A stretch of DNA of 64,000 nucleotides, taken from Chloroflexia bacterium SDU3-3 (lineage in GTDB: Bacteria; Chloroflexota; Chloroflexia; Chloroflexales; Roseiflexaceae). The stretch is from the NCBI GenBank assembly GCA_009268125.1, contig WBOU01000002.1, forward strand, positions 528,343-592,342. The letters run 5' to 3'. How positions within the stretch are numbered: position 1 is the stretch's first letter; every line of letters begins with the position of its first letter. Below the pieces are notes generated by a model. That model was not told the DNA's origin. It made no database searches and saw only the letters and a program-made list of their open reading frames with translations. The translations under genes were made by a program, and so were the position numbers. Of the stretch, positions 17,731-27,234 are shown one piece after another.

Positions 17731-17946
17731 GTACGGCGTTGAGGCAGAGGAGTAGCCACACGGGCCGCCTTCAGCGAGCCGGGGACAGTGCAAGCCCGGC
17801 GGCAGAGCATGTGGCGAAGGGCGCTGCGGAGCCAACAACCAAATGTGATGAGAGACCAGCGCGCGCCGCGCCTGGTAACTGGGGTGGAACCGCGCATCCC
17901 CCGGATGCGTCCCCAGGCGAAACGCACTCGCCTGGGGCTTTTTGTT
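17731..17946 (+). ncRNA. T-box leader controlling glycyl-tRNA synthetase
   Basis: The signature T-box bulge sequence GGGGTGGAACCGCG lies at 17881-17894. It is followed by a terminator, CCCCAGGCGA (17911-17920) pairing with TCGCCTGGGG (17928-17937), then CTTTTTG. A long GC-rich structured region upstream (about 17735-17870), including AGCCGGGGACAGTGCAAGCC, suits Stem I. T-boxes sense uncharged tRNA and permit read-through; with glyS next, tRNA-Gly is the expected ligand. I did not assign the specifier codon. Confidence 0.93.
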
Positions 17947-17998
17947 GCCCTGGGCGGCAAGGCGGCCCAGCGCCGCACGTGAACAGGAGGAGGTTCCC

Positions 17999-19591
<1,593 letters not shown>

Positions 19592-19768
19592 CCTTTTTCA
19601 CCACGAAGACTCGAAGACGCGAAGGTCGGACGGCAAGGGCGCGGAGGGAAGATACCCCCTTCGCGCCCTTGCCTGTTTTTGGGGCCGCAGGCGAAGGTGC
19701 GTGCGCTCACTATTACGGACTGCGGTGCGAGCCACCGCGCCAATTTTTCTAACAGAGGGAGCGGGACA

Positions 19769-20977
19769 ATGAGCAGCGTGACCCCTATCGCCGTGGCCGA
19801 GCAGGCCGAGGAGCGGCGGATCGACCGGCGGCTGGTGGCCGTGATGGCGGCGGCCAGCGGGCTGGCCGTGGCCAACCAGTACTATGTGCAGCCCATCCTG
19901 CCGCTGATCGCCAAGGACTTTGGCGTGGGCACCGCGCAGGCGGGCATCGTGGCCACCGTCACCCAGCTGGGCTATGCCCTGGGGCTGCTGCTGATCGTGC
20001 CGCTGGGCGACACCCACAACCGCCGCCGCCTGATCGTCGCCACGCTGCTGGCGGTGATGGCTGCGCTGGCGGCGGTGGCGCTGGCCCCCAGCCTAGTGTG
20101 GCTGGCAGTGGCCAGCTTTGCGGTGGGCGTGCTCACCGTCTCACCCCAGGTGATCGTGCCGTTCGCATCCAGCCTGGCTGGGTCGCGCGAGGGCGGGCGC
20201 GTGGTGGGCACGGTGATGAGCGGGCTGCTGATCGGCATCCTGCTGGCGCGCACGGCCAGCGGCCTGGTGGGCGCGGCGCTGGGCTGGCGGGCGATCTTCT
20301 GGATCGCGGCGGGCATGATGGTGCTGCTGGCGCTGGCGCTGCGGCTGGCCCTGCCCGACGACCCCGCGCGCGCGGGCCTGCGCTACGGCCAGCTGCTGGC
20401 ATCCATGTGGCAGATGCTACGCACCATGCCCGCCCTGCGCGAGGCCGCCGCCTTCGGGGCTTTGGTGTTCGGCTGCTTCAGCGCGTTCTGGGTGACGCTG
20501 GCCTTCCACCTGCAGACGCCGTCCTACCACTACGGCAGCGATGTGGCGGGCCTGTTCGGCCTGGTGGGCGTGGCCGGGGCCATGGCGGCCACCTTCGCCG
20601 GTCGGCTCTCCGACCGCATGCCGGCGCGGCGGATCACCGGCATCGGCATCGCACTGGTGCTGGTGTCGTTCGGCGTGTTCTGGCTGCTGGGCGATCAGCT
20701 CTGGGGGCTGGCGCTGGGCGTCATCCTGCTCGACCTGGGCGTGCAGGGTGCGCATATCTCGAACCAGACGCGGGTCTACGCGCTGAACCCGGCGGCGCGC
20801 AGCCGCCTGAACAGCGCCTACATCGTGATCTACTTCCTGGGCGGCTCGCTCGGCTCGGCGCTGGCCTCGGCGGCCTGGGCCAGCCTGGGCTGGGCGGGCG
20901 TGTGCGCGCTGGGCGGCGGGTTCGCGGCGCTGGCCCTGCTGATCTGGCTGGCGGGCGTGCGCCGCTTCGGGCGGTAG
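19769..20977 (+). CDS. MFS transporter
   Basis: A 402-residue membrane protein with about 12 hydrophobic helices and a central break near residue 190. The loop between helices 2 and 3 reads GDTHNRRRLIV, a degenerate form of the MFS signature. The general plan, with VANQYYVQPILPLIAKDFG at the start, resembles the DHA1 drug-exporter group; the substrate is unknown. GAGGGAG lies about 8 nt before the ATG at 19769. Upstream (19600-19650) is a fragment of the R1 repeat (CACGAAGACTCGAAGACGCG). Confidence 0.9.
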   Translation: MSSVTPIAVAEQAEERRIDRRLVAVMAAASGLAVANQYYVQPILPLIAKDFGVGTAQAGIVATVTQLGYALGLLLIVPLGDTHNRRRLIVATLLAVMAALAAVALAPSLVWLAVASFAVGVLTVSPQVIVPFASSLAGSREGGRVVGTVMSGLLIGILLARTASGLVGAALGWRAIFWIAAGMMVLLALALRLALPDDPARAGLRYGQLLASMWQMLRTMPALREAAAFGALVFGCFSAFWVTLAFHLQTPSYHYGSDVAGLFGLVGVAGAMAATFAGRLSDRMPARRITGIGIALVLVSFGVFWLLGDQLWGLALGVILLDLGVQGAHISNQTRVYALNPAARSRLNSAYIVIYFLGGSLGSALASAAWASLGWAGVCALGGGFAALALLIWLAGVRRFGR

Positions 20978-21030
20978 GGGCGGCGCTGGCGCGTGCCTCG
21001 TATGGTTTCACTTTTGAGGCATCTCTGTGT

Positions 21031-21075
21031 CGTCCCGACCGTAGGCAATGCTTGCAGCGTTGCCCGGTCGGGACG
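21031..21075. repeat. Intergenic stem-loop
   Basis: CGTCCCGACCG pairs with CGGTCGGGACG, with an inner GGCAA/TTGCC stem. No T-run follows on either strand, so it may be a REP-like hairpin or a weak terminator after the MFS gene. Confidence 0.55.
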
Positions 21076-21089
21076 ACCGGCTACGGCCT

Positions 21090-21284
21090 CAATGATGACG
21101 GTTGCGCTTGATTGGTGGGTGCATGCCCTGCGCGGGCAGCGCCTAGGGGCCAGCCCCTAGGAACCCCGCGAGGGGGCGTTGCCCCCTTCGAAACCCCAAT
21201 TTGGAGCATTCCTATGCCGAAATCAGGCATCTGGTGTTCGTGCATATGGCCAGTATGCACGAGCGGCACCTTCGCCGCATGGGC
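21090..21284 (-). repeat. Dispersed GC-hairpin repeat (family R2), inverted copy
   Basis: On the minus strand it reads through CCCATGCGGCGAAGGTGCCG, a GGGGGCAACGCCCCC hairpin and a CCTAGGGGC-TGGCCCCTAGG hairpin to CCGCGCAGGGCATGCACCC, in the same order as at 3738-3958. Confidence 0.8.
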
Positions 21285-21330
21285 CAGGTGAGTAGGGCTG
21301 GCCCCTCGCCTGTTTCTATTGCCTTTTCTC

Positions 21331-21510
21331 CCTTGGTGTCTTGGAGCCTTGGTGGTAAAGAATCTTCGCGCCTTTGCGTCTTCGAGGTAAAACGGTTCTT
21401 TCTTCCCTTGGTGTCTTGGAGCCTTGGTGGTAAAGAATCTTCGCGCCTTCGCGTCTTCGAGGTGAAACGGTTCTTTCTCCCCTTGGTGTCTTGGAGCCTT
21501 GGTGGTAAAA
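21331..21510 (+). repeat. 75-bp tandem repeat built from R1 motifs
   Basis: CCTTGGTGTCTTGGAGCCTT starts at 21331, 21406 and 21481, an exact 75-bp period, with two full units and a partial third. Units also contain CTTCGCGCCTTTGCGTCTTC and AACGGTTCTTTC. The first two differ at only a few bases, implying recent duplication. Confidence 0.92.
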
Positions 21511-21522
21511 CGCTCCCCCATG

Positions 21523-21551
21523 TTGCGGCTGCGGGCCAATGTGGGTATGAT
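21523..21551 (+). promoter_or_regulatory. Promoter of the THUMP-like methyltransferase
   Basis: -35 TTGCGG (21523-21528), 17-bp spacer, -10 TATGAT (21546-21551), 35 nt before the start codon. Confidence 0.55.
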
Positions 21552-21586
21552 CGCGGTCGGATCATTTTCGCGAGATATGGCACACC

Positions 21587-22765
21587 ATGGATATCACCAC
21601 CCTGGCATGGCTGCAGGCTCCCGAGGGCGCGGCGCTGCTAGCCGAGCTGGCCGAGCGCGACCTGCGCGACGCCACGCTGCTGCCCGAGATCGAGCGGCTG
21701 CGCGCCCGCTACCGCCCCGAGCAGGCCCGCGCCGCGATCGAGCAGGCCCTGCTGCGGCGCAAGGCCCAGGCCAAGTTCAGCCGCGCCGACCAGATGTTTT
21801 TTACCCGCGAGGCCCTAGAGCAGGCCACCGCCGAGCCGGTGGCCCAGCACCGCGCGGCCCGCATCGCCCGCGCGGGCGTGGCGCATCTGGTCGAGGTGGG
21901 CTGCGGCATCGGCGGCGACGCGCTGGCCCTGGCGTCGGCGGGCGTGCGCGTCACCGCCTTCGAGCGCGACCCGCTGCGCGCCGCCCTGGCCACCGCCAAC
22001 GCGCAGGCCCTAGGCCTGGCCGACCGCATCGCCGTGCGGGCCGAGGAGCTGGCCGACGACCCGCCGCCCGCCGATGCGCTGTTCTGCGACCCGGCGCGGC
22101 GCGACGAGCGGCGGCGCGTGTTCGACGTGGCCCAGTACCAGCCGCCGCTGCCGCAGGTGCTGGCCTGGCGCGGGCGCATCCCCTCGCTGTGCGTGAAGCT
22201 CGGCCCGGGCGTGCCCTACGACAGCATCCCTGGCCTGGAGGGCTGCGAGGTCGAGGCGGTGTCGCTGGGCGGCGACCTGAAGGAGCTGGTGCTGTGGTGC
22301 GGAGCCTTGGCTCAGCATCCCCGCCGCGCCACGGTGCTGCCCGCAGGCGCAGCGCTGCTGCCCGCCCCGCAGCCGCCCGAGGTGCCCCTGGCCGACCCAA
22401 TGGCCTACCTCTACGAGCCAGACGCGGCGGTCATCCGCGCCCACCTGGTGCGCGAGCTGGCCGACCAGCTGGGCGCGGCGCAGCTGGATGCGCAGATCGC
22501 CTACCTCACCAGCGATCGCCTAGTTGCCACGCCGCTGGCCCGCGCCTGGCGGGTGCTGGAGTGGCAGCCCTTCCAGCTGAAGCGGCTGCGGGCGCGCCTG
22601 CGCGACCTGGGCGCGGGGCCGGTGACGGTGAAGAAGCGCGGCTCGCCGCTGGACACCGACGCGCTGGCCCGCCAACTCTCCGGCGATGGCCCTCGCCCGC
22701 TGGTGGTGGTGCTCACCCAGGGGCGCGGCCAGCCGATCGCGCTGATCTGCGAGCAGCGGGGATAG
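21587..22765 (+). CDS. Class I SAM-dependent methyltransferase with THUMP-like C-terminal domain
   Basis: A 392-residue protein. The N-terminal helical part (about 1-95) contains KFSRADQMFFTREALEQAT. The Rossmann methyltransferase core follows with motif I VEVGCGIGGDALALA (about 103-117), FERDPLRAALA and the catalytic-type loop LFCDPARRDERRR. The C-terminus (about 320-392) carries the THUMP-like pattern LKRLRARLRDLGAGPVTVKKRG. Proteins of this layout probably modify RNA, but no substrate can be deduced. The start at 21587 has only a weak ribosome site. It is a single gene between repeat-rich gaps. Confidence 0.87.
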   Translation: MDITTLAWLQAPEGAALLAELAERDLRDATLLPEIERLRARYRPEQARAAIEQALLRRKAQAKFSRADQMFFTREALEQATAEPVAQHRAARIARAGVAHLVEVGCGIGGDALALASAGVRVTAFERDPLRAALATANAQALGLADRIAVRAEELADDPPPADALFCDPARRDERRRVFDVAQYQPPLPQVLAWRGRIPSLCVKLGPGVPYDSIPGLEGCEVEAVSLGGDLKELVLWCGALAQHPRRATVLPAGAALLPAPQPPEVPLADPMAYLYEPDAAVIRAHLVRELADQLGAAQLDAQIAYLTSDRLVATPLARAWRVLEWQPFQLKRLRARLRDLGAGPVTVKKRGSPLDTDALARQLSGDGPRPLVVVLTQGRGQPIALICEQRG

Positions 22766-22976
22766 GTAGGGTGAAAAAGGCCCGCCAGCGCTAGGCGAGG
22801 CATTCCCGCTGCGGTGAGGATTATGGCCAGCAGCCCTGTGCGCACGCCTTCGCTGGATGGCCGAGGCCGCTGTGTTGCAATTGCGGGCGGCTGGCATGCA
22901 GTCGGGTTCCGGCGTGCTGCAAACGCAGGCCGTAGACATACAATCGTGGGACACGATAAAACCCTACCCACCCGGC

Positions 22977-23200
22977 CCATGCGGCGAAGGTGCCGCTAGA
23001 GTCTTAATGGCCATATGCACAAACACTAGCCGCCAGCTAGAAGCACGGGAACGCCCAAAATTGGGGGTTCCAAGGGGGCGTAGCCCCATGGCGGGGTCAC
23101 TAGGGGCTGGCCCCTAGTCGCCGCCCGCGCAGGGCACGCACTACTATTCAAGCACCGCCGCTGTTGACGAAGGCGTACCCTGCTCGCCCGCACGGCGTGT
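22977..23200 (+). repeat. Dispersed GC-hairpin repeat (family R2), copy 2
   Basis: Shares with 3738-3958 the sequence CCCATGCGGCGAAGG, ATGGCCATATGCAC, a GGGGGCGTAGCCCC hairpin, a CTAGGGGC-TG-GCCCCTAG hairpin and CCGCCCGCGCAGGGCA. The palindromic arms vary in a way that preserves pairing. The rest of the 22766-23492 gap has no gene. It contains a GGGCGGAC/GTCCGCCC hairpin (23311-23331) and GTGACACCATGTGAG (23445-23459), also found at 4001-4015. Confidence 0.8.
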
Positions 23201-23492
23201 ATCTGTAGATCGAATGCCCCTGCGATGCGGGCGATGCATGCGGCGCGGCGCGCATCGTCACGCGCCGTGAGCACCGGATGGAGACGCGATGAACGCGGCG
23301 CATCGCGATGGGGCGGACACCAGGTCCGCCCCTACATCATTGCGGCCATCGGGCCGATGACGATGGCGGCGATGCGAGGTCATCGTTACCTGATCCGGTC
23401 ACATTGGGTTCGGTGGCGCAATCGACCGAGAAACATCCACAAATGTGACACCATGTGAGCAGCTTGCCCGCTGCATCATCGCCCACAAAAGC

Positions 23493-23529
23493 CGAAGGCC
23501 CCAAGATCGGTTAGATCTTGGGGCCTTCG
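23493..23529 (-). terminator. Terminator of pepF
   Basis: 16-bp perfect stem CGAAGGCCCCAAGATC with a 5-nt loop, followed on the minus strand by GGCTTTTG. Confidence 0.8.
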
Positions 23530-23542
23530 TGATGAGAAAGAG

Positions 23543-25345
23543 CTACACCAGCGTCTCAAGCTCATCCAGCAGATGGTCGAACTCGTCCATGGCGGCCTGG
23601 ATCGGCGCGGGCGACTCCATGTCCACCCCCGCGCCGCGCAGCAGCTCGATCGACGACTTCGACGAGCCGCCGCGCAGGAAGTTCAGGTAGCGGTCGATGG
23701 CCGGCTGGCCCTCGCCGATGATCTGCTTCGAGAGCGCGAGCGCCGCCGAGAGGCCGGTGGCGTATTGGTAGACATAGTAGTTGTAGTAGAAGTGCGGGAT
23801 GCGCGCCCACTCCAGCGCGATCTCATCATCCAGCACCACCGCCGGGCCGTGGTAGCGGCCCACCAGCTCGTGGTAGCGCTGGCTCAGGCCATCGGCGGTC
23901 AGCGGCTCGCCCTGCTCGGTGCGGGTGTGCATGTCCAGCTCGAACTCGGCGAACATGGTCTGGCGGAAGATCGTGGTGCGCACGTCCTCCAGCTGCTGCA
24001 CCAGCAGGCGGCGCTTCAGCGAGGCGTCGGCGCGGTTCTTGATCATGTAGTCGGTCAGCAGCGCCTCGTTCAGCGTCGACGCCACCTCGGCCACGAAGAT
24101 GGTGTAGTTGCCGTAGACGAAGGGCTGGGTCTTGCGGGTGAAGAATGAGTGCATCGAGTGGCCCAGCTCGTGGGCCAGCGTGAACACGTCGTTCAGGCGA
24201 TCCTGGTAGTTCAGCAGGATGAACGGCGCGGTGGTGTACGAGCCATCGCTGTATGCGCCGCTGCGCTTGCCCACGTTCTCGTAGACATCGATCCAGCGGC
24301 TGGTGAAGGTCTGCTGCAGCGCGTCGGCGTACTGCGCGCCCAGCGGGGCCAGCGCGTCGCGCACCAGCGCCGCGCCCTCGGCGTAGGAGATCACCACATC
24401 CGGCTCGTTGATCATGGGGGCGTAGAGGTCGTAGATCCGCAGGTCGTCCAGGCCCATCACGCGCTTGCGCAGCTCCATGTAGCGGTGCAGCTTGGGCAGG
24501 TTGGCGTTGATCGTGCTGATCAGGTTGTGGTAGACATCCAGCGGGATGTCGTTCGGCTCCAGCGCGGCGGCCAGCGCCGAGGGGTAGTTGTGGATGCGCG
24601 CGCCCACCACGTGGCTGCGGATCTCGCCCGCGAGCGTGGTGGCCAGCGTGTTGCGGATCTTGCCGAACGCGCTGTACATGCCCTTGAACGTATCGCGCCG
24701 CACGCGCCGGTCCTGGCTCTCTAGGAAGCGCCCGTAGCGGGCGTGCGAGAGCTGGATGTCGTTGCCGCTCTCATCCTTGATATAGGGGAAGTCCAGATCG
24801 GCGTTGGTGAGCATGCCGAAGATATCGCTGGTGGAGCGCGCCACGTCGCCGAACTGCGCCACCACGTTCTCCACCTCGGCGGAGCGTACGTGGGCGCGCT
24901 GGCGGGCCAGCTGCTCCAGCTTGTAGCGGTACAGCTCTAGCCCCGGCTCCTCGGCCAGCCACTGCTGGATGGTGGCGTCGGGCAGGGCCAGGATCTCCGG
25001 CTCGATGAAGGCCATGGCCGCCGAGATCTTGGCGACCACCGACCCGGCGCGGCTGTCCAGCGCCTGCCCGGCGGTGTCGGTGGTGTCCGAGTCGTGGCGG
25101 CGTCCGGCGTAGACGTAGACCTGCCAGAGCTGCTCGGCCACCTTGTCGGCCAGGGTCAGCGCGTGCAGCAGCGCCTTCGCGCCCTGGGCTATGGTGCCCT
25201 CCAGCGCGCCGAGGTCGGGGGTCTGGGCCTCCAGCGCGGCCACCGCCTGCTCCCAGGCGGCGTCATCTGCGTAGATCGTGCTGAGATCCCAGGTGTACTC
25301 GTCCTCGACCTCATCGCGGCGCGGGACTTTATGCGTATCGGTCAC
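23543..25345 (-). CDS. pepF: Oligoendopeptidase F (M3 family)
   Basis: A 600-residue cytoplasmic zinc metallopeptidase that degrades short peptides. The zinc site HELGHSMHS lies around residue 385 with the third ligand region VASTLNEALL downstream, as in M3B enzymes. The N-terminal helical domain and the PYIKDESG segment also fit. The start is a GTG at 25345 with AGGAGG only 5 nt upstream; an overlapping ATG is out of frame. The gene is monocistronic with a good terminator. Confidence 0.94.
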   Translation of the reverse strand: MTDTHKVPRRDEVEDEYTWDLSTIYADDAAWEQAVAALEAQTPDLGALEGTIAQGAKALLHALTLADKVAEQLWQVYVYAGRRHDSDTTDTAGQALDSRAGSVVAKISAAMAFIEPEILALPDATIQQWLAEEPGLELYRYKLEQLARQRAHVRSAEVENVVAQFGDVARSTSDIFGMLTNADLDFPYIKDESGNDIQLSHARYGRFLESQDRRVRRDTFKGMYSAFGKIRNTLATTLAGEIRSHVVGARIHNYPSALAAALEPNDIPLDVYHNLISTINANLPKLHRYMELRKRVMGLDDLRIYDLYAPMINEPDVVISYAEGAALVRDALAPLGAQYADALQQTFTSRWIDVYENVGKRSGAYSDGSYTTAPFILLNYQDRLNDVFTLAHELGHSMHSFFTRKTQPFVYGNYTIFVAEVASTLNEALLTDYMIKNRADASLKRRLLVQQLEDVRTTIFRQTMFAEFELDMHTRTEQGEPLTADGLSQRYHELVGRYHGPAVVLDDEIALEWARIPHFYYNYYVYQYATGLSAALALSKQIIGEGQPAIDRYLNFLRGGSSKSSIELLRGAGVDMESPAPIQAAMDEFDHLLDELETLV

Positions 25346-25554
25346 ATGAGCCTCCTTCTGGCCTGAATGATGCTTGATTCTACCACGGATGCTACGCGGA
25401 TGCTTGGAAGATGGCATACAGATGCGCAAAGATCGGGCTGGGGGTGTATGCGAAGCGGTGGCCGCTTGGCGGGTCTCTTTTTCAGCTCGCTGTAGTTAGC
25501 AGCGCTCAGTGGTGAGAGGCGGTATTCCCAACGAGCGGGGGCAGCGCGCAAAAT

Positions 25555-25585
25555 GGGCGCGCAGGCCATACGACCATGCGCGCCC
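25555..25585 (-). terminator. Terminator of the first PAS-STAS gene
   Basis: 9-bp stem GGGCGCGCA/TGCGCGCCC, followed on the minus strand by ATTTTG. Confidence 0.6.
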
Positions 25586-25599
25586 GCTGTTCTGCCCGC

Positions 25600-26865
25600 C
25601 TAGCGCAGCCGCAGGCTGAAGGCGTAGGCGATGCCGCTCTGCAGGGTGCCGCGTGTGATGATGCTGCTCAGATCCACGCCCAGACCCACCAGCGTCTGTG
25701 CCACCTCGGGGCGGATGCCGGTGAGCACCACGCGCGCGCCCAGCAGCTTCACGGCGTTGGCGGCCCGCAGCAGCGCGTTGGCCACGTGCGTGTCCACCAC
25801 CGGCACGCCGGTGATGTCGAGGATGGCCACGGCGGCGTGGTTGGCGCTCACGCCATCCAGCAGGTTGTCGACGATCTGCTGGGCGCGGGTGCTGTCGATA
25901 CTGCCGATCAGCGGCATGGCCACCACGCGGTCGGCCAGCGGGATGAGCGGGGTCGACAGCTCGCGCAGGGTGGCGGCCTGGGCGTCGAACATCTGCTGCT
26001 GCAGCGCCTCGTGCTCGCGCTCGGCCCGCAGCTGCTCGGTCACATCCTCGGCCTGCGAGAGCACGCCGATCACATCGCCGCCCTCGTCGTAGAGCACCGC
26101 GTTGTACCACTGGCAGGTGATCGTGCGGCCATCGCCGGTGCGGTTGGCGATCTGCCGGTTCACTAGGTCGCCCTTGGCCATGCGGGCCAGCAGCGTGGCC
26201 ACCGCGTCGGGGTCGTGGTCCACGCCCAGCAGCTCGACGATGTTGCGGCCCACCGCCTCCTCGGCAGTCCAGCCGAAGATCCGCTCGGCGCTGGGGTTCC
26301 AGAACAGGATGCGCCCGTCGGTATCCCACTCGACCGAGGCCAGCGGCGTGCTCAGGTAGCTCTGCTCAAGGCGGTTTTTGGTGGTGCGCAGCTCGTCGGC
26401 CTGGCGGTAGATGCTCTCGTACAGCCGCCCGTGGTAGAAGTCGGCCAGCAGCATGGTGGTGGTGTCGGTGAGCAGCACGATGCCCTTGAGCGCGTCGGCG
26501 GCGCTGGCCACCCCGCTGGTCAGCGCCGAGATGGCGTACTCCAGCAGGTGCTGGCGGTAGACCCGCAGCAGGTTGAACAGGCTGGCGATCTCCATGTGCC
26601 GCTCGATCAGCGGCATGAACTCCTCGATCAGCGGCTGCGGCACCTGGTCTGGGGTCTCAAGCCCGGCGAGCATGGCCTCGATATGGCGCTCGACGCGCTG
26701 CTCCAGCGGCTCGCCATGCCCGGCATTGGGCAGCACCGACATCCGGCCAAGATCATAGACGATAGCGCTTCGGATCGCGGGAAGACAGCCTCGCATGAAG
26801 AAACGGAAGGCAGAGAGGTCGGCGATGGAGGCATCATCATTGATGACAAAATCTTTGGTCGTCAT
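25600..26865 (-). CDS. RsbR-like PAS-STAS signalling protein
   Basis: A 421-residue soluble protein. An N-terminal helical sensor region (about 1-150) is followed by a linker helix, a PAS domain (about 165-280, VEWDTDGRILFWNPSAERIFGWTA as its core) and a STAS domain (about 300-415) with the RsbR-type STPLIPLADRVVAMPLIGSID and ILDITGVPVVDT. RsbR proteins form stressosomes with RsbS and RsbT, neither of which is visible here. I prefer the ATG at 26865 to that at 26889, since the latter lies inside a perfect inverted repeat. It is about 60% similar by eye to the neighbour at 27235-28497, its tandem paralogue. Confidence 0.88.
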   Translation of the reverse strand: MTTKDFVINDDASIADLSAFRFFMRGCLPAIRSAIVYDLGRMSVLPNAGHGEPLEQRVERHIEAMLAGLETPDQVPQPLIEEFMPLIERHMEIASLFNLLRVYRQHLLEYAISALTSGVASAADALKGIVLLTDTTTMLLADFYHGRLYESIYRQADELRTTKNRLEQSYLSTPLASVEWDTDGRILFWNPSAERIFGWTAEEAVGRNIVELLGVDHDPDAVATLLARMAKGDLVNRQIANRTGDGRTITCQWYNAVLYDEGGDVIGVLSQAEDVTEQLRAEREHEALQQQMFDAQAATLRELSTPLIPLADRVVAMPLIGSIDSTRAQQIVDNLLDGVSANHAAVAILDITGVPVVDTHVANALLRAANAVKLLGARVVLTGIRPEVAQTLVGLGVDLSSIITRGTLQSGIAYAFSLRLR

Positions 26866-26875
26866 GGAGCAGCTC

Positions 26876-26913
26876 GGTACTCTAGTCATGAATTAGTATA
26901 TGACTAGAGTACC
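26876..26913. promoter_or_regulatory. Perfect 14-bp inverted repeat upstream of the PAS-STAS gene
   Basis: GGTACTCTAGTCAT (26876-26889) and its exact reverse complement (26900-26913), separated by 10 bp. It ends 11 bp before the chosen start codon, where an operator or an mRNA hairpin covering the translation start would lie. Confidence 0.6.
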
Positions 26914-26984
26914 ATACTTTTGAAATATTTGGGGGTACCTTTTTCTGATCTGTGGTGATGCGTTCGTACTACACAGAAGATTCT

Positions 26985-27100
26985 TTACCACCAAGTTGCT
27001 AAGGGAAAGAACGCATTTACCACGAAGACGCGAAGGCGCGAGGGAGAAGATTTCCCACCAAGATGCCAAAACGCCAAGGGAACGCAGGGGGGACGACGAG
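26985..27100. repeat. Dispersed R1-type repeat segment between the PAS-STAS paralogues
   Basis: Contains TTACCACCAAGTTGCTAAGG, TACCACGAAGACGCGAAGGC and CCACCAAGATGCCAAAACGC. No coding signal in this gap. Confidence 0.7.
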
Positions 27101-27234
27101 CACGAAGGCGCGCGGGGAAGAAAAGGATGCGGGGCGAGGAGGAGCCATCGCTGATGGCGCACCAGCGCAGCGGCAACCAGGCACCGCTTGAAGGGTCGCC
27201 TAGTCGCCGTTGCGCATCCCGGTGCTTTTCCCTG

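Noticed and set aside
22814..23458. Several short frames in the 22.8-23.5 kb gap
   Set aside because: They run through R2 repeat sequence, lack ribosome sites and have no protein-like motifs.
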